Below the pieces are notes generated by a model, which saw only the letters and a list, made by a program, of their open reading frames with translations, was not told where the DNA came from and made no database searches. Position numbers and translations under genes: made by a program. Below, piece after piece: positions 31,659 to 40,835 of a stretch of DNA of 64,000 nucleotides (its first letter is position 1; the number at the start of each line of letters is the position of its first letter). Source of the DNA: Nocardia bhagyanarayanae (GTDB taxonomy: Bacteria > Actinomycetota > Actinomycetes > Mycobacteriales > Mycobacteriaceae); contig NZ_VFPG01000001.1 of NCBI RefSeq assembly GCF_006716565.1, positions 5,642,001-5,706,000 of the forward strand. Reading direction: 5' to 3'.

Positions 31659-32990
31659 TTGCGGTCACCCGCGCCAGGCTCGCACTTCACCCGCTCCCCT
31701 GCCGTACGCCACTCCCCCGGTCACCGGTTCCCTGCTTCGTCACCGCCCCGCACCGACACGATCCGCGCCGACACGATCCGCGCGCTGTTTCCCGCGCTGG
31801 CGGAATCGTCCGAGGTCTATCTGGACAGCGCGGCGACCACGCAGAAGCCGCTGCCGGTCATCGAGACGATCCAGCGCTATCACTCCTCCCGCACCGCCAA
31901 CGCCGGGCGCGGCGCCTACGCCTGGTCGACCGAGCTGACCGCACGGGTGGCGGACGTGCGCGCCCGCGCGGCGGCGTTCCTCGGCGCCGAACATCCCGAC
32001 GAGGTGGTCTTCACCGCGGGCGCCACCGCCGCGCTCAACGCGGTCGCGCTGTCCTGGGGGCTGGCCGAGCTCGCCGACGGCGACGAGATCCTCTACAACC
32101 CGCGCGACCACGCCTCCGCCGTGCATCCGTGGCACCACCTGCGCCAATTGCTGGCCCGGTTCGGCCGCCGCATCGAGCTGGTGCCCTACCGGACCACCGA
32201 ACTCGGCGAGGCCGACACCGCCGACATCCTCGGCAAGCTCACCCCGCGCACCAGGCTGATCGTCACCAGCCACCTGCACCACGTCTTCGGCGGGCTGACC
32301 ACGCTGGAAGAACTGCGCGGACGGATCGATCCTTCGGTCCTGCTGTGCTTCGACTGCAGCCAGAGCGGAGGGCATCTGCCGGTCGACGTCACCGCGCTCG
32401 GCGCCGACTTCGCGGTGTTCGCCGCGCACAAGATGCTCGGTGCGCCGGGAGTCGGAATCCTGTACTGCCATAGGCGGATTCACGATCGACTGCTGCCCTT
32501 CCTACCCGGCGGGAATTCGGGCGTGCGGCTCACCGAGTCGGGATTGGTCGGCACCGCGATGCCCGATCTGCTCGAGGGCGGCACCCACAACATCCCCGGC
32601 ATCCTGGCGCTCGGCAGCGCGCTGGACGTGCTCGAGTCCTTCGGCATCGAGGCCGTCGCAGCGCACAACCGCGCGCTCACCCAGCGACTGATCGAGCGAT
32701 TGCGCACGGCGCCAGGGCTGGAGTTCCTGCCCGGTCCCGCGTACGCGCCGTGCGAAACGGGTTACGGCATCGTCTCGTTCCGCATCGCCGGAATCACCGC
32801 GGCCGACGCGGGTTTCGTGCTCGGCGAGATGGGGTTCCTCGTGCGCACCGGGCTGCACTGCACGCCCGCGGCGGCCCCCGGCGCCGACGACCTGGACTCG
32901 GTGCGGGTCAGCACGCACATCTACAACACCCTCGACGAGATCGACCGGTTCACCGCCTGCGTCACGACGATTGCCGAGGAGGTCACGTGA
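31659..32990 (+). CDS. Cysteine desulfurase-like class V aminotransferase
   Basis: A 443-residue fold-I PLP enzyme like SufS/CsdA: VYLDSAATTQKPLPVIETI, TAGATAALNAVALSW, SHLHHVFGGLTTLEEL, and the PLP lysine in FAAHKMLGAPGVG. LVRTGLHCTPAAAPG holds the cysteine in the place of the catalytic Cys of SufS. It may release sulfur from cysteine as a persulfide. TTG 31659 has GAAGGGA seven bases upstream; an N-terminal extension of about 35 residues precedes the domain. It is the first of four overlapping genes, so its sulfur probably goes to a pathway of that operon, not to general Fe-S assembly. Confidence 0.85.
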   Translation: MRSPAPGSHFTRSPAVRHSPGHRFPASSPPRTDTIRADTIRALFPALAESSEVYLDSAATTQKPLPVIETIQRYHSSRTANAGRGAYAWSTELTARVADVRARAAAFLGAEHPDEVVFTAGATAALNAVALSWGLAELADGDEILYNPRDHASAVHPWHHLRQLLARFGRRIELVPYRTTELGEADTADILGKLTPRTRLIVTSHLHHVFGGLTTLEELRGRIDPSVLLCFDCSQSGGHLPVDVTALGADFAVFAAHKMLGAPGVGILYCHRRIHDRLLPFLPGGNSGVRLTESGLVGTAMPDLLEGGTHNIPGILALGSALDVLESFGIEAVAAHNRALTQRLIERLRTAPGLEFLPGPAYAPCETGYGIVSFRIAGITAADAGFVLGEMGFLVRTGLHCTPAAAPGADDLDSVRVSTHIYNTLDEIDRFTACVTTIAEEVT

Positions 32991-34273
32991 ACACCGACAC
33001 CCCGCGCTACGACCGCAGGGCGGCGTCCCGGGTACTCGCCGGACTCGCCCAGCCAGGGCTGTTCGGCGACGTCCCGGTGCCGCCCGATCCCCGCCGCATC
33101 GAATTCACCTCTGCCGCAGTGCGTCCGGAAGCCAACAGCCACCTCACCTATTCGCAGCGGCTGTACTTGGAGCGGTTCATGCGGCCCTGCCGCCCGAACC
33201 AGGTGACCACCGCGACCCACCGCATCGCGTGGACCGACAGCGATGGCATCCCCAACACCGGCCACTACCGCGCCGACGGCTTCGGCCCGCTGGTGCCGAT
33301 CGCGGTGCGCGAGACCGTCCTCGCGCTGTGGCACGCACTGCGGGCCGATACCGCGCTGGTGCGCCGCGCCGAGGAACTCGGCGGCCGGGAGCGCGCCGTA
33401 CTGGTGGGCACTACGACCGATCACGAACCGCTGGAGATCTTCCGCGTCGGCATCGAGGCGACCGGCCGCGCGCTCGCCCAGCACGCGCTGCTCGCGCGCC
33501 AGACGCCCTACCGCGACCCGATCGAATTCGCCACGGGCATGCGGAATTCGGGCCTGTTCGCGGCGGTCGCGACGCGCTGGTTCTGGGAGTTGCAGGCCTC
33601 CACCTACCGGCGCGGGATGATCCCGGTGACCCTGGCCACCCAGCCCGACGGCACCGTGCGCTACACCGCCGAATCGGTGGCCACGCTGCGCGCCATGAAG
33701 GACGCCACCATCGCCGACGCGCACACGGTGATGCGGCGCGCGACCATGGTGGAGGGCCTGAGCGTCGAGGACGCGATCGCCAAGTACCACGAGGATCTCG
33801 ACCTCATCTCCCGTCAGTACGCGCTGCTGCCGCCCGGCACGCGTCCGGCCTGCCTCGCCGCGATGCCGCACCAACTCGACGGCGCGCACTACAGCTTGCT
33901 GCCCATCGTGGTCGACCGGTTCGTCGCGGTGTTCACCGAGATCGTGGCGAGCTGCCGCCCGGTGGAGATCGCGTCGGTGCTGGACGAGCGCACGGCCGAC
34001 GATCCGGTGACGGCCGAGGATCGGGTCTTCTACGTACCGGACATGACCTGCAAGCACTGTGTCCGCACGATCACCGGCGTGCTCGAGTCGATGGGGCTCG
34101 TGGTCGCCGAGGTGGACCTGATCAGCAAACGAGTGGTCGCCGAGTTCCGCAGCCCGCGCAACCGGGCGCGCGCCTTCGAGGCACTGCGCGACGGCGGGTA
34201 CAACCCGGTCGCCGAAAGGCCCGATCCGGCCGACGCCGAAATTAGCGCGCAGCCTTCGGAATCCGCGGTATGA
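32987..34273 (+). CDS. Unknown protein fused to a heavy-metal-associated (HMA) domain
   Basis: GTG 32987 overlaps the preceding stop (GTGA), with GAGGAGGT upstream. The 428-residue product ends in an HMA domain at about residues 345-408: VFYVPDMTCKHCVRTITGV with the MxCxxC copper-binding motif, then a typical VVAEVDLISKRVVAEF. The first 340 residues belong to no family I can name. They include TYSQRLYLERFMRPCRPNQ, ATHRIAWTDSDGIPNTGHY, and a helical part with DATIADAHTVMRRATMVEG. A metal-delivering or metal-dependent enzyme is possible. Its position between a desulfurase-like enzyme and a PLP decarboxylase suggests a biosynthetic role. Confidence 0.8.
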   Translation: MNTDTPRYDRRAASRVLAGLAQPGLFGDVPVPPDPRRIEFTSAAVRPEANSHLTYSQRLYLERFMRPCRPNQVTTATHRIAWTDSDGIPNTGHYRADGFGPLVPIAVRETVLALWHALRADTALVRRAEELGGRERAVLVGTTTDHEPLEIFRVGIEATGRALAQHALLARQTPYRDPIEFATGMRNSGLFAAVATRWFWELQASTYRRGMIPVTLATQPDGTVRYTAESVATLRAMKDATIADAHTVMRRATMVEGLSVEDAIAKYHEDLDLISRQYALLPPGTRPACLAAMPHQLDGAHYSLLPIVVDRFVAVFTEIVASCRPVEIASVLDERTADDPVTAEDRVFYVPDMTCKHCVRTITGVLESMGLVVAEVDLISKRVVAEFRSPRNRARAFEALRDGGYNPVAERPDPADAEISAQPSESAV

Positions 34274-35847
34274 CGGCGCCGCTACCGGCGCTACCCGCGA
34301 AGATCCATCCGCTGGTTCGTGCCTTTCTCGCCACCCGCGACGCCTTGGACGAGACGCTGATCCGATTCGGCTCACCGGTGCATCTCGTCTTCCCCCAGGT
34401 CTTCACCGAGAACCTGGAAAACCTGCGCGCCGTGCTGGATCGGGAGCTGCCCCGCTATCGAATCTGCTACGCGCACAAGGCCAATCAGTCCCGCGCCTTC
34501 GTACGCACGGCCGAGCACGCCGGGATCGCCGTCGACGTGGCTTCGCCGCAGGAACTGGCGAGCGCGATCGGCGCCGGATTCGGGCCGACGCGGATCGAGG
34601 TGACCGGCCCGAAAGGCGAGGCGTTCCTGCGCGATCTGATCCACTGCGGAGCGACGATCAACGTGGACAATCTGTGGGAGCTACGCCGGATCGCCGAGCT
34701 GGCCGGTGATCGCGCCGAAGTGCCGGTATTGCTTCGTGTCTCCGGTTTCCCCGGGTCACCGCTGAGCCGCTTCGGGGTGCCGCTGAGCCATGTCGACCGC
34801 GCGCTGGATCTGCTCAGCGCCCAGCGCGGCCGAATCTCGTTCCTCGGCTTCGCCTTTCACCTCGATACCGGTGAGAACGCCGAACGGGTGCGTGCCGTCG
34901 ACGCCTGCTTGGCGCTGGTCGAGCAGGCCTACGCGCACGGCTTGTCCCCCGGCGTGCTCGACCTCGGCGGCGGCCTGCGCCAAGTGTTCACCGCCGACGC
35001 CGACCGGTTCGACGGTTACGTCCGCGCGCTGCGCGAGTCGCTTCTCGGTCGCGGCGAGCCGATGAGCTGGGGTGACAACACTTTCGGCTACCACGTCGAG
35101 GGCGGGGCGGTGCAGGGAACGCCGGTGTTCCACAAGTACGCCAACACGATTCCGGCCACCACGATGCTCGCCGACCTGTTGACCTCGCCCCTGGAACGGC
35201 ACGGCGGACGCACGGTCGCCCAGATCGCCGCGGACAATCTGCTCGAGCTCTGGCTCGAGCCGGGCAAGGCCCTCGTCGACCACGCCGGGGTGACGGTGGC
35301 GCGGGTCGTGTTCGTCAAGGAGCTCGGTGACGGCACGCTGCTGGTGAACGTCGACCTCAGCCGCGACGCGGTCACACCGGCCGATCAGGAGGTGATGGTC
35401 GATCCGATCGTGCTGCCCGGCGCGGCGCACGACAGCCTCCCGCACGAGGGGTCCGGCGACGGCGCTGGCACCCCGCAGCGATCGGCGGCCGAGACCGCCC
35501 CCGCGCTGCGACCGGTGCACGAAACCCGGCCGGTAGGAGTGTTTTTCGCGGGACGACTGTGCCTCGAGCGCGACCTGATCACCAACCACAAGGTCTGGCT
35601 GGCGAATCGTCCGAGGTCGGGGGACCTGGTCGTCTTCCCCAACACCGCCGCGTATCACATGGACCTCTCGGCGGCCTCGGCCTCGATGCAGCCACCGCCG
35701 CCGAAACTGGCGGTGGTCCACCGGGCGGGCGGTTTCGAAGTCTGCCGCGACGTCGATTACGAACCGCACGCTCCGGCGGGTCTGCCGTCGGCGCGACCGG
35801 CTGCGCCCCGTCCGGCCCCGGTGCTGCGAGAAATCGAGGCGCCCTGA
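34270..35847 (+). CDS. Fold-III PLP-dependent decarboxylase (LysA/ornithine decarboxylase-like)
   Basis: ATG overlaps the previous stop (ATGA). The 525-residue protein has a TIM-barrel PLP domain: the lysine in RICYAHKANQSRAF, AVDVASPQELASA, FAFHLDTGENAERV and VLDLGGGLRQVF. A C-terminal beta-domain carries FAGRLCLERDLI, which occupies the place of the catalytic Cys-x-x-D region of diaminopimelate and ornithine decarboxylases. The middle insertion with SLPHEGSGDGAGTPQRS looks disordered, and the chain is longer than LysA. Substrate unknown: a diamino or sulfur amino acid is likely from context. Confidence 0.88.
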   Translation: MTAPLPALPAKIHPLVRAFLATRDALDETLIRFGSPVHLVFPQVFTENLENLRAVLDRELPRYRICYAHKANQSRAFVRTAEHAGIAVDVASPQELASAIGAGFGPTRIEVTGPKGEAFLRDLIHCGATINVDNLWELRRIAELAGDRAEVPVLLRVSGFPGSPLSRFGVPLSHVDRALDLLSAQRGRISFLGFAFHLDTGENAERVRAVDACLALVEQAYAHGLSPGVLDLGGGLRQVFTADADRFDGYVRALRESLLGRGEPMSWGDNTFGYHVEGGAVQGTPVFHKYANTIPATTMLADLLTSPLERHGGRTVAQIAADNLLELWLEPGKALVDHAGVTVARVVFVKELGDGTLLVNVDLSRDAVTPADQEVMVDPIVLPGAAHDSLPHEGSGDGAGTPQRSAAETAPALRPVHETRPVGVFFAGRLCLERDLITNHKVWLANRPRSGDLVVFPNTAAYHMDLSAASASMQPPPPKLAVVHRAGGFEVCRDVDYEPHAPAGLPSARPAAPRPAPVLREIEAP

Positions 35848-37172
35848 TGCGCTACGACCACATCACCGAACTGATCGGCAACACACCGCTGCTGCGCCTC
35901 GATCCCGCGGTCCACGGGCTCGAGCACGTCGAGCTGTTCGCGAAACTGGAGTCGTACAACCCGTTCGGCTCGGTCAAGGACCGGGTCGCCTGGGGCATGA
36001 TCCGCGACGACCTGGACGCGATCACCGCCGCGGGACAGACGCTGATCGAGGCGTCCAGCGGCAATACCGCCAAGGCGCTGCGGGTGCTCGGTGGACTCTC
36101 GGGTGTCGGGCTGCGCGCGGTGACCAATCGGATCAAGGTCGCCGAGGTGCGCGATCTGCTGCGACTGCTGGGCACCGACATCGTCGAGCTGCCCGGGCTT
36201 TCCGAGTGTCCGGACCCGACCACGCCGAACGACGTGTACTCGGTGATCGAGTCGACCATGGCGAAAGAGCCCGGCGTCTACCATCATCCGTCGCAGTACA
36301 CCAACGAGAAGAACGTCGAGGCGCATCTGGGGACCGGGCGGGAGATCCACGAAGATCTCGCGGCCGACGGCATCGCCCGGGTGGATTACCTCGTCGGCGG
36401 GCTCGGCACCACCGGGTCCACTCGTGGCGCGGCGACCTACCTGCGCAAGCACAATCCGGAATTGCGCACGGTCGCCGTGGTTTCCGAGCGCACTGATTTC
36501 ATCCCGGGCATTCGCTCGGAGACGGAGATGTGGGATGTCGGGCTGTTCCAGCCGGATTTCTACGACCGCATCGTCACCGTGGCATCCGGCGACGCCATCG
36601 ACGCGACGCTGCGGCTGGCCACCGATTACGGCGTGCTGGCCGGGCCGACGAGCGGCGCCGCCTACGCGGCGGCGCTGGAAACCCTTGCCGGGCTCGACCT
36701 CTCGGCACGCGACGCGAGCGATCCGGTGGTCGCGGTGATCATCGTCTGCGATCGGCTCGAGCCCTACCTCTCCTACATCAAGAAGCGCAGGCCGGACCTG
36801 TTCGACCGGCCGGACCGGCGCAGGGAACCGACGGCCGCCGAACTCACGGCCACGCCACGGCTCTCGCCCGCCGAGCTCGCGGAACTGGACCGCACCGGAC
36901 GCCCCACGATCGTCGACACCCGCGGCGCGATGGCCTATCGCATCGGGCACGTCCCCGGCGCGGTGAACATCCGCGACGATCAGCTCGAGGACATGCTCGG
37001 CCAAGGCGTCCCGTTCCCGCGCTCGCGACCGGTGGTGTTCGTGTGTCCGGTCGGCGAGGTCTCGCTGCGCTTCGCCGCGCTCGCCCGGCACGCCGGATAC
37101 GACGCGGCGAGCCTGGACGGCGGCATCGTGAGCTGGCGCGACGCCGGGATGGCGCTGGAAAGCGGGGCCTGA
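35847..37172 (+). CDS. Cysteine synthase-like PLP enzyme fused to a rhodanese domain
   Basis: The ATG shares its A with the preceding stop (TGATG). Residues 1-320 are a fold-II beta-synthase: ITELIGNTPLLRLDP, the PLP lysine in NPFGSVKDRVAWGM, EASSGNTAKALR, VGGLGTTGSTRGAA and VLAGPTSGAAYAAA. Residues 345-440 form a rhodanese domain, TIVDTRGAMAYRIGHVPGAV to SLDGGIVSWRDAGM, whose active-site loop VCPVGEVSLR keeps the Cys. The fusion could take persulfide sulfur from the desulfurase and add it to an activated serine-type substrate. It is the last gene of the four-gene operon. Confidence 0.88.
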   Translation: MRYDHITELIGNTPLLRLDPAVHGLEHVELFAKLESYNPFGSVKDRVAWGMIRDDLDAITAAGQTLIEASSGNTAKALRVLGGLSGVGLRAVTNRIKVAEVRDLLRLLGTDIVELPGLSECPDPTTPNDVYSVIESTMAKEPGVYHHPSQYTNEKNVEAHLGTGREIHEDLAADGIARVDYLVGGLGTTGSTRGAATYLRKHNPELRTVAVVSERTDFIPGIRSETEMWDVGLFQPDFYDRIVTVASGDAIDATLRLATDYGVLAGPTSGAAYAAALETLAGLDLSARDASDPVVAVIIVCDRLEPYLSYIKKRRPDLFDRPDRRREPTAAELTATPRLSPAELAELDRTGRPTIVDTRGAMAYRIGHVPGAVNIRDDQLEDMLGQGVPFPRSRPVVFVCPVGEVSLRFAALARHAGYDAASLDGGIVSWRDAGMALESGA

Positions 37173-37206
37173 ACGGCCGATGTCCGGTAGGCATTAGTGT
37201 GAATCG

Positions 37207-37833
37207 GTGCAGACAGGCCAGGAATCAGACGACGCCGGTCCCCGCATCTGGGGTGGGACGACGCTCACCGAGCGCAGGGAGGCGCGCCGCGCCGCGCTGC
37301 TCGAGGCCGCGCTGGATCTGATCGGCGAAGCGGGGGCCGCGGGCGTCACGATGCGCGCGGTGTGCCGCCGCGCCAACCTCACCGATCGCTATTTCTACGA
37401 GAGTTTCAGCAGCCGCGACGAACTGCTCGATGTGCTGTACCGGCAGATCGCGGAGGAATTCCTGGAGCCGATGACCGCGTTCGCCTCGGCCGACGACCCG
37501 TCCAGGGATCGGGCGCTGTCGGAAGTCCTCGTGGACAAGGTGCTGGAGGATCCGCGCAAGTCGCGCCTTTTCCTGGTCGAGCCGTACTCCAGCACCGGCC
37601 TGGGCCAGACCACCATCGCCGTGATGCCCGCCTTCACGAGGCTGATCCAGGACCACCTGTTCGTCCACATCGCGGACCCGGTCCGGCGCAGGCTGGCCGC
37701 GGTGAGCATGGCCAGCGGCAATGCCGGAATGTTCTCCGCGTGGCTGAACGGTTCGCTGCGCGCTACCCGCGAACAGATCGTGGACCACTGCGTCGCCACG
37801 CTCACCGCCTACCGCTCGATCTACCGCTCCTGA
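37207..37833 (+). CDS. TetR-family regulator
   Basis: 208 residues. The N-terminal HTH is at about residues 25-70 (ARRAALLEAALDLIGEAG, GVTMRAVCRRANLTDRYFYE). The rest is a helical ligand domain. GTG 37207 starts 34 bases after the cysteine synthase gene on the same strand, so it may be co-transcribed with it and regulate either that operon or the acyl-CoA dehydrogenase downstream. The terminator at 37846 closes the unit. Confidence 0.88.
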   Translation: MQTGQESDDAGPRIWGGTTLTERREARRAALLEAALDLIGEAGAAGVTMRAVCRRANLTDRYFYESFSSRDELLDVLYRQIAEEFLEPMTAFASADDPSRDRALSEVLVDKVLEDPRKSRLFLVEPYSSTGLGQTTIAVMPAFTRLIQDHLFVHIADPVRRRLAAVSMASGNAGMFSAWLNGSLRATREQIVDHCVATLTAYRSIYRS

Positions 37834-37845
37834 CCCGGGAAATCC

Positions 37846-37877
37846 ACGGCCCGCCGCCTCCCGAGGCAGCGGGCCGT
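37846..37877 (+). terminator. Terminator hairpin after the TetR gene
   Basis: ACGGCCCGC (37846-37854) pairs with GCGGGCCGT (37869-37877), with an inner GCCTC/GAGGC stem and then TGT. It lies 13 bases after the TetR stop and separates this gene and the upstream operon from the acyl-CoA dehydrogenase at 37973. Confidence 0.75.
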
Positions 37878-37972
37878 TGTCATTGCCGGGAAATCCGCGG
37901 ATGGCAATTGACGGCAGGTGCCATCACTTCTAGATTGATGGCATACGCCCTCAGATGAAAGGCAGCGCGGCC

Positions 37973-39685
37973 ATGCCCCTGTTCAACCCGAAGACCGACA
38001 CCTTCGCGGATTTCGACCCGACGACCCGGCGGCTGCTGGCCTCGCTCGTCGACTTCTTCGAGAGCAAGGGCAAGCAGGCGCTCACCGCTGACGCGCACCG
38101 CGGCGAGTGGTACGACGACTGGATGGCGTACCTGGCCGAATCCCGGATCCTCGCCTACATGGCCACCCCCAAGGCGCACGCGGGCGGCGACCCGGACAAG
38201 CGCTGGGACACCGCGTTCATCTCCAAGTTCAACGAGATCACCGGGTTCTACGGCGCGCAGTACTGGTACGCGTGGGGCGTGTCGACCCTCGGCCTCGCCA
38301 CCATCTGGCAGAGCGCCAACGGCAAGGCGCACGCGCGCGCCGCCGAGGAGCTTGACCGCGGCGGCATCGTCGCGTTCGGTCTGTCCGAGAAGGACCACGG
38401 CGCCGACATCTACTCCACCGACATGCTGCTCACCCCCGACGGCGCGGGCGGATTCACCGCGAACGGCAGCAAGTACTACATCGGAAACGGCAATGTCGCG
38501 CGGCTGGTGCCGACCATCGGCAGGCGCACCGACGTCGAGGGCCCGGACGCCTACGTCTGGTTCCTCGCGGACAGCGCGCACCCCAGCTACACCCTGGTCG
38601 AGAACGTCATCCACGGCCAAAACTACGTCAGCGCCTACGATCTGGCGGACTACCCGGTCGCCGCCGACGACGTGCTGCACACCGGCCGCAAGGCCTTCGA
38701 CGTCGCGCTCGCGGCGGTGAACTGCGGCAAGTTCAACATCGGCATGGTCACCCTCGGCATCGTGCAGCACTGCTTCTACGAGACCGTCGATCAGGCGGCG
38801 AACAAGATCCTTTTCGGGCATCCCGTCACCGACTTCGGTCAGGTGCGGCAGATCCTGTCCGACAACTACATTCGCATCACGGCCATGAAGCTCTACCACG
38901 AGCGGGCCATCGACTACATGCGCGAATCGTCCCCGGCGGACCGGCGTTTCGTCATGTTCAACTCGATCGGCAAGATGAAGGTGACACGTGAGGGCGAGCG
39001 CGCCTTCCGGGAACTCTCGGATGTCATCTCCGCCAAGGGTTTCGAGAAGGACACCTACTTCGCGATGGCGCGCGGCCTGATCGACTCCATGCCGCGGCTG
39101 GAGGGCACCGCCCACGTCAACATGGCACTCACCCTGAAGTTCATGCCGAGCTTCCTCTACAACGCCGCCGACCTGCCGCCGGTGCCGGTGCGCCGCGACC
39201 CCGGCGACGACGAGGCGCTGTTCCGTCAGCCCGGCGCCGCGGGTCTCGGCAAGGTGCGCTTCGCCGACTGGCGACCCGCGTTCGCCGACTACCGGCACCT
39301 GCCGAACGTCGCGCTGTTCCTGGAGCAGGCGGAGCGGTTCGTCCAATTCCCGGTGCAGGCGCCCGCCACCGACGAACAGCTGACCGATCTGGACTATCAG
39401 CTGGCCGTCGGCGAGTTGTTCACGCTGCTGCCCTACGGCCAGCTGATCTTGGAGCAGGCGAAGATCGCGGGCACGCCCGACGATCATGTGGACGCCATCT
39501 TCGAGTTGTTCGTCCGCGACTTCTCGGCCTATGCCCTCGGGGTGTTCGGCAAGACGTCTTCCACTGCCGCGCAACAGGAATGGGCGCTCAGCGTGCTGCG
39601 CAAGCCGATCGGCGACGCCGCGCGGGCCGATCGGGTCTACGCGGAGGTGCTCGGTCACGCGGGCGCGTACCGGATGAACCCGTAG
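37973..39685 (+). CDS. Acyl-CoA dehydrogenase (large, 570 aa)
   Basis: An acyl-CoA dehydrogenase of the enlarged group: GIVAFGLSEKDHGADIYSTD is the substrate/FAD signature, FTANGSKYYIGNGNVARLV the FAD-binding beta-domain, and the helical C-domain follows (NCGKFNIGMVTLGIVQHCFY, SAKGFEKDTYFAMARGLIDS). It carries about 150 residues more than the 380-residue type, mainly at the C-terminus. A catalytic Glu could not be assigned with certainty. ATG 37973 was taken with AAGG upstream; ATG 37955 would add six residues. Single-gene unit, between a terminator and a convergent gene. Confidence 0.88.
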   Translation: MPLFNPKTDTFADFDPTTRRLLASLVDFFESKGKQALTADAHRGEWYDDWMAYLAESRILAYMATPKAHAGGDPDKRWDTAFISKFNEITGFYGAQYWYAWGVSTLGLATIWQSANGKAHARAAEELDRGGIVAFGLSEKDHGADIYSTDMLLTPDGAGGFTANGSKYYIGNGNVARLVPTIGRRTDVEGPDAYVWFLADSAHPSYTLVENVIHGQNYVSAYDLADYPVAADDVLHTGRKAFDVALAAVNCGKFNIGMVTLGIVQHCFYETVDQAANKILFGHPVTDFGQVRQILSDNYIRITAMKLYHERAIDYMRESSPADRRFVMFNSIGKMKVTREGERAFRELSDVISAKGFEKDTYFAMARGLIDSMPRLEGTAHVNMALTLKFMPSFLYNAADLPPVPVRRDPGDDEALFRQPGAAGLGKVRFADWRPAFADYRHLPNVALFLEQAERFVQFPVQAPATDEQLTDLDYQLAVGELFTLLPYGQLILEQAKIAGTPDDHVDAIFELFVRDFSAYALGVFGKTSSTAAQQEWALSVLRKPIGDAARADRVYAEVLGHAGAYRMNP

Positions 39686-39689
39686 TGTC

Positions 39690-40835
39690 TCAGGACGATT
39701 CGCGCTCGACCAGCTGGGCGAGCCGGTCGAGATCGCCGTGCAACGCGCGGGAGCGATCGCGGTGCGCGGGCAGGGTTCGGTAGATGACCCAGTCGAGCCA
39801 GACCGGAAGGGAGAGCACACGGAAGGTCTGCTCGATGCAGGTCCCGTCGGGCGTGGACCGCAGCCGGAAGCGCCATTCGGAGTTGTCGCCGAAGATGCCG
39901 CCGTCGGTCACCCAGACCAGTTCCCGGGGTTTGTCGACGACCGTGAAAGTACAGACGCGCCGCCAGCGCCAGATGCCCGATTTGTTGCTGCCGCGGAAGC
40001 GGGCACCGACCTCCGCGCGTGTGCTGTCGCCGAGCCACTGGGCGCCGCGGCATTCGTGACTCCACTCGCCGACGCGGGTGACATCGGTGAGCACCGCCCA
40101 CACCGCCTCCGGCGGCGCGGCACAGAACACGTCGTTGCTGCCGCCCAGCGGCACATGCAGCGGGGAGAATTCCGCGGTGTGCCAGCGCCGGAACGCGGCC
40201 TTGCGGTACCGCTTGATCATGACGTGCAGCATGAGCCAGCGCGGGACGGCGGGGACCATCTCGCTGATCGCGGCGGTATCGCCGGGCGAGGCGCCGTCCA
40301 CGAGGAACAACCCCTCGTCGAACAATTCGATCGGGCCGAGGGGTTTGACGTTGTACTCGTCGGCCCAGTGCCGCCACTCACCTTCGGTGACGACGGCCGA
40401 GACCACCGGCATCATCTCGCGCTCTTCGCGTTCCAGGTGCGGCAACAGCACGGCCTCCAGGTGGTCGAGCGCGGCGAGCACATCGGCGCGGGCCTCGGCG
40501 CTCACCCGATAGACCGCCGCCGCACGAACCAGCCGGTCGATGGCGGGTTCGATGGCGCGGTGGTCGGCGTCCATCCGGTCGAGGAGCTGTGCCGCCGCCG
40601 GGTCGCGGTCGCGGACCACCGGGTAGAGGTGCTCGTCTGCGGACTCGTGGTGATGGTGCAGGAAGCGCATGATCCAGAGCAGATGTTCCGCGATCGCGAC
40701 CCGCTGCTCGTCGAACGGATAGGGCCAGGCGCTCAACGCGTTTCTGGCTCGGCGCAGATCACGGCGCATCGCCGAGTGCACGATTCCCATCACGCGGGTG
40801 TCGGCGGGCCGTTCCAGGTCTGCGGAGGAAGTCAT
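39690..40835 (-). CDS. Hemerythrin-like domain fused to an SRPBCC (START-like) domain
   Basis: A 381-residue protein. Residues about 20-150 are a hemerythrin-type four-helix bundle with the ligand series RFLHHHHESADEHLYP, MDADHRAIEP and LPHLEREEREMMP, enough His and Glu for a di-iron site. Residues about 230-375 are an SRPBCC fold (FCAAPPEAVWAVLTDVTRVG, ARFRGSNKSG, TCIEQTFRVLSLPVW), a hydrophobic-ligand pocket. The fusion may sense or process a ligand using oxygen or a redox signal. Its ATG overlaps the stop of the upstream TetR gene (ATGA), so the two are expressed together. Confidence 0.85.
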   Translation of the reverse strand: MTSSADLERPADTRVMGIVHSAMRRDLRRARNALSAWPYPFDEQRVAIAEHLLWIMRFLHHHHESADEHLYPVVRDRDPAAAQLLDRMDADHRAIEPAIDRLVRAAAVYRVSAEARADVLAALDHLEAVLLPHLEREEREMMPVVSAVVTEGEWRHWADEYNVKPLGPIELFDEGLFLVDGASPGDTAAISEMVPAVPRWLMLHVMIKRYRKAAFRRWHTAEFSPLHVPLGGSNDVFCAAPPEAVWAVLTDVTRVGEWSHECRGAQWLGDSTRAEVGARFRGSNKSGIWRWRRVCTFTVVDKPRELVWVTDGGIFGDNSEWRFRLRSTPDGTCIEQTFRVLSLPVWLDWVIYRTLPAHRDRSRALHGDLDRLAQLVERESS

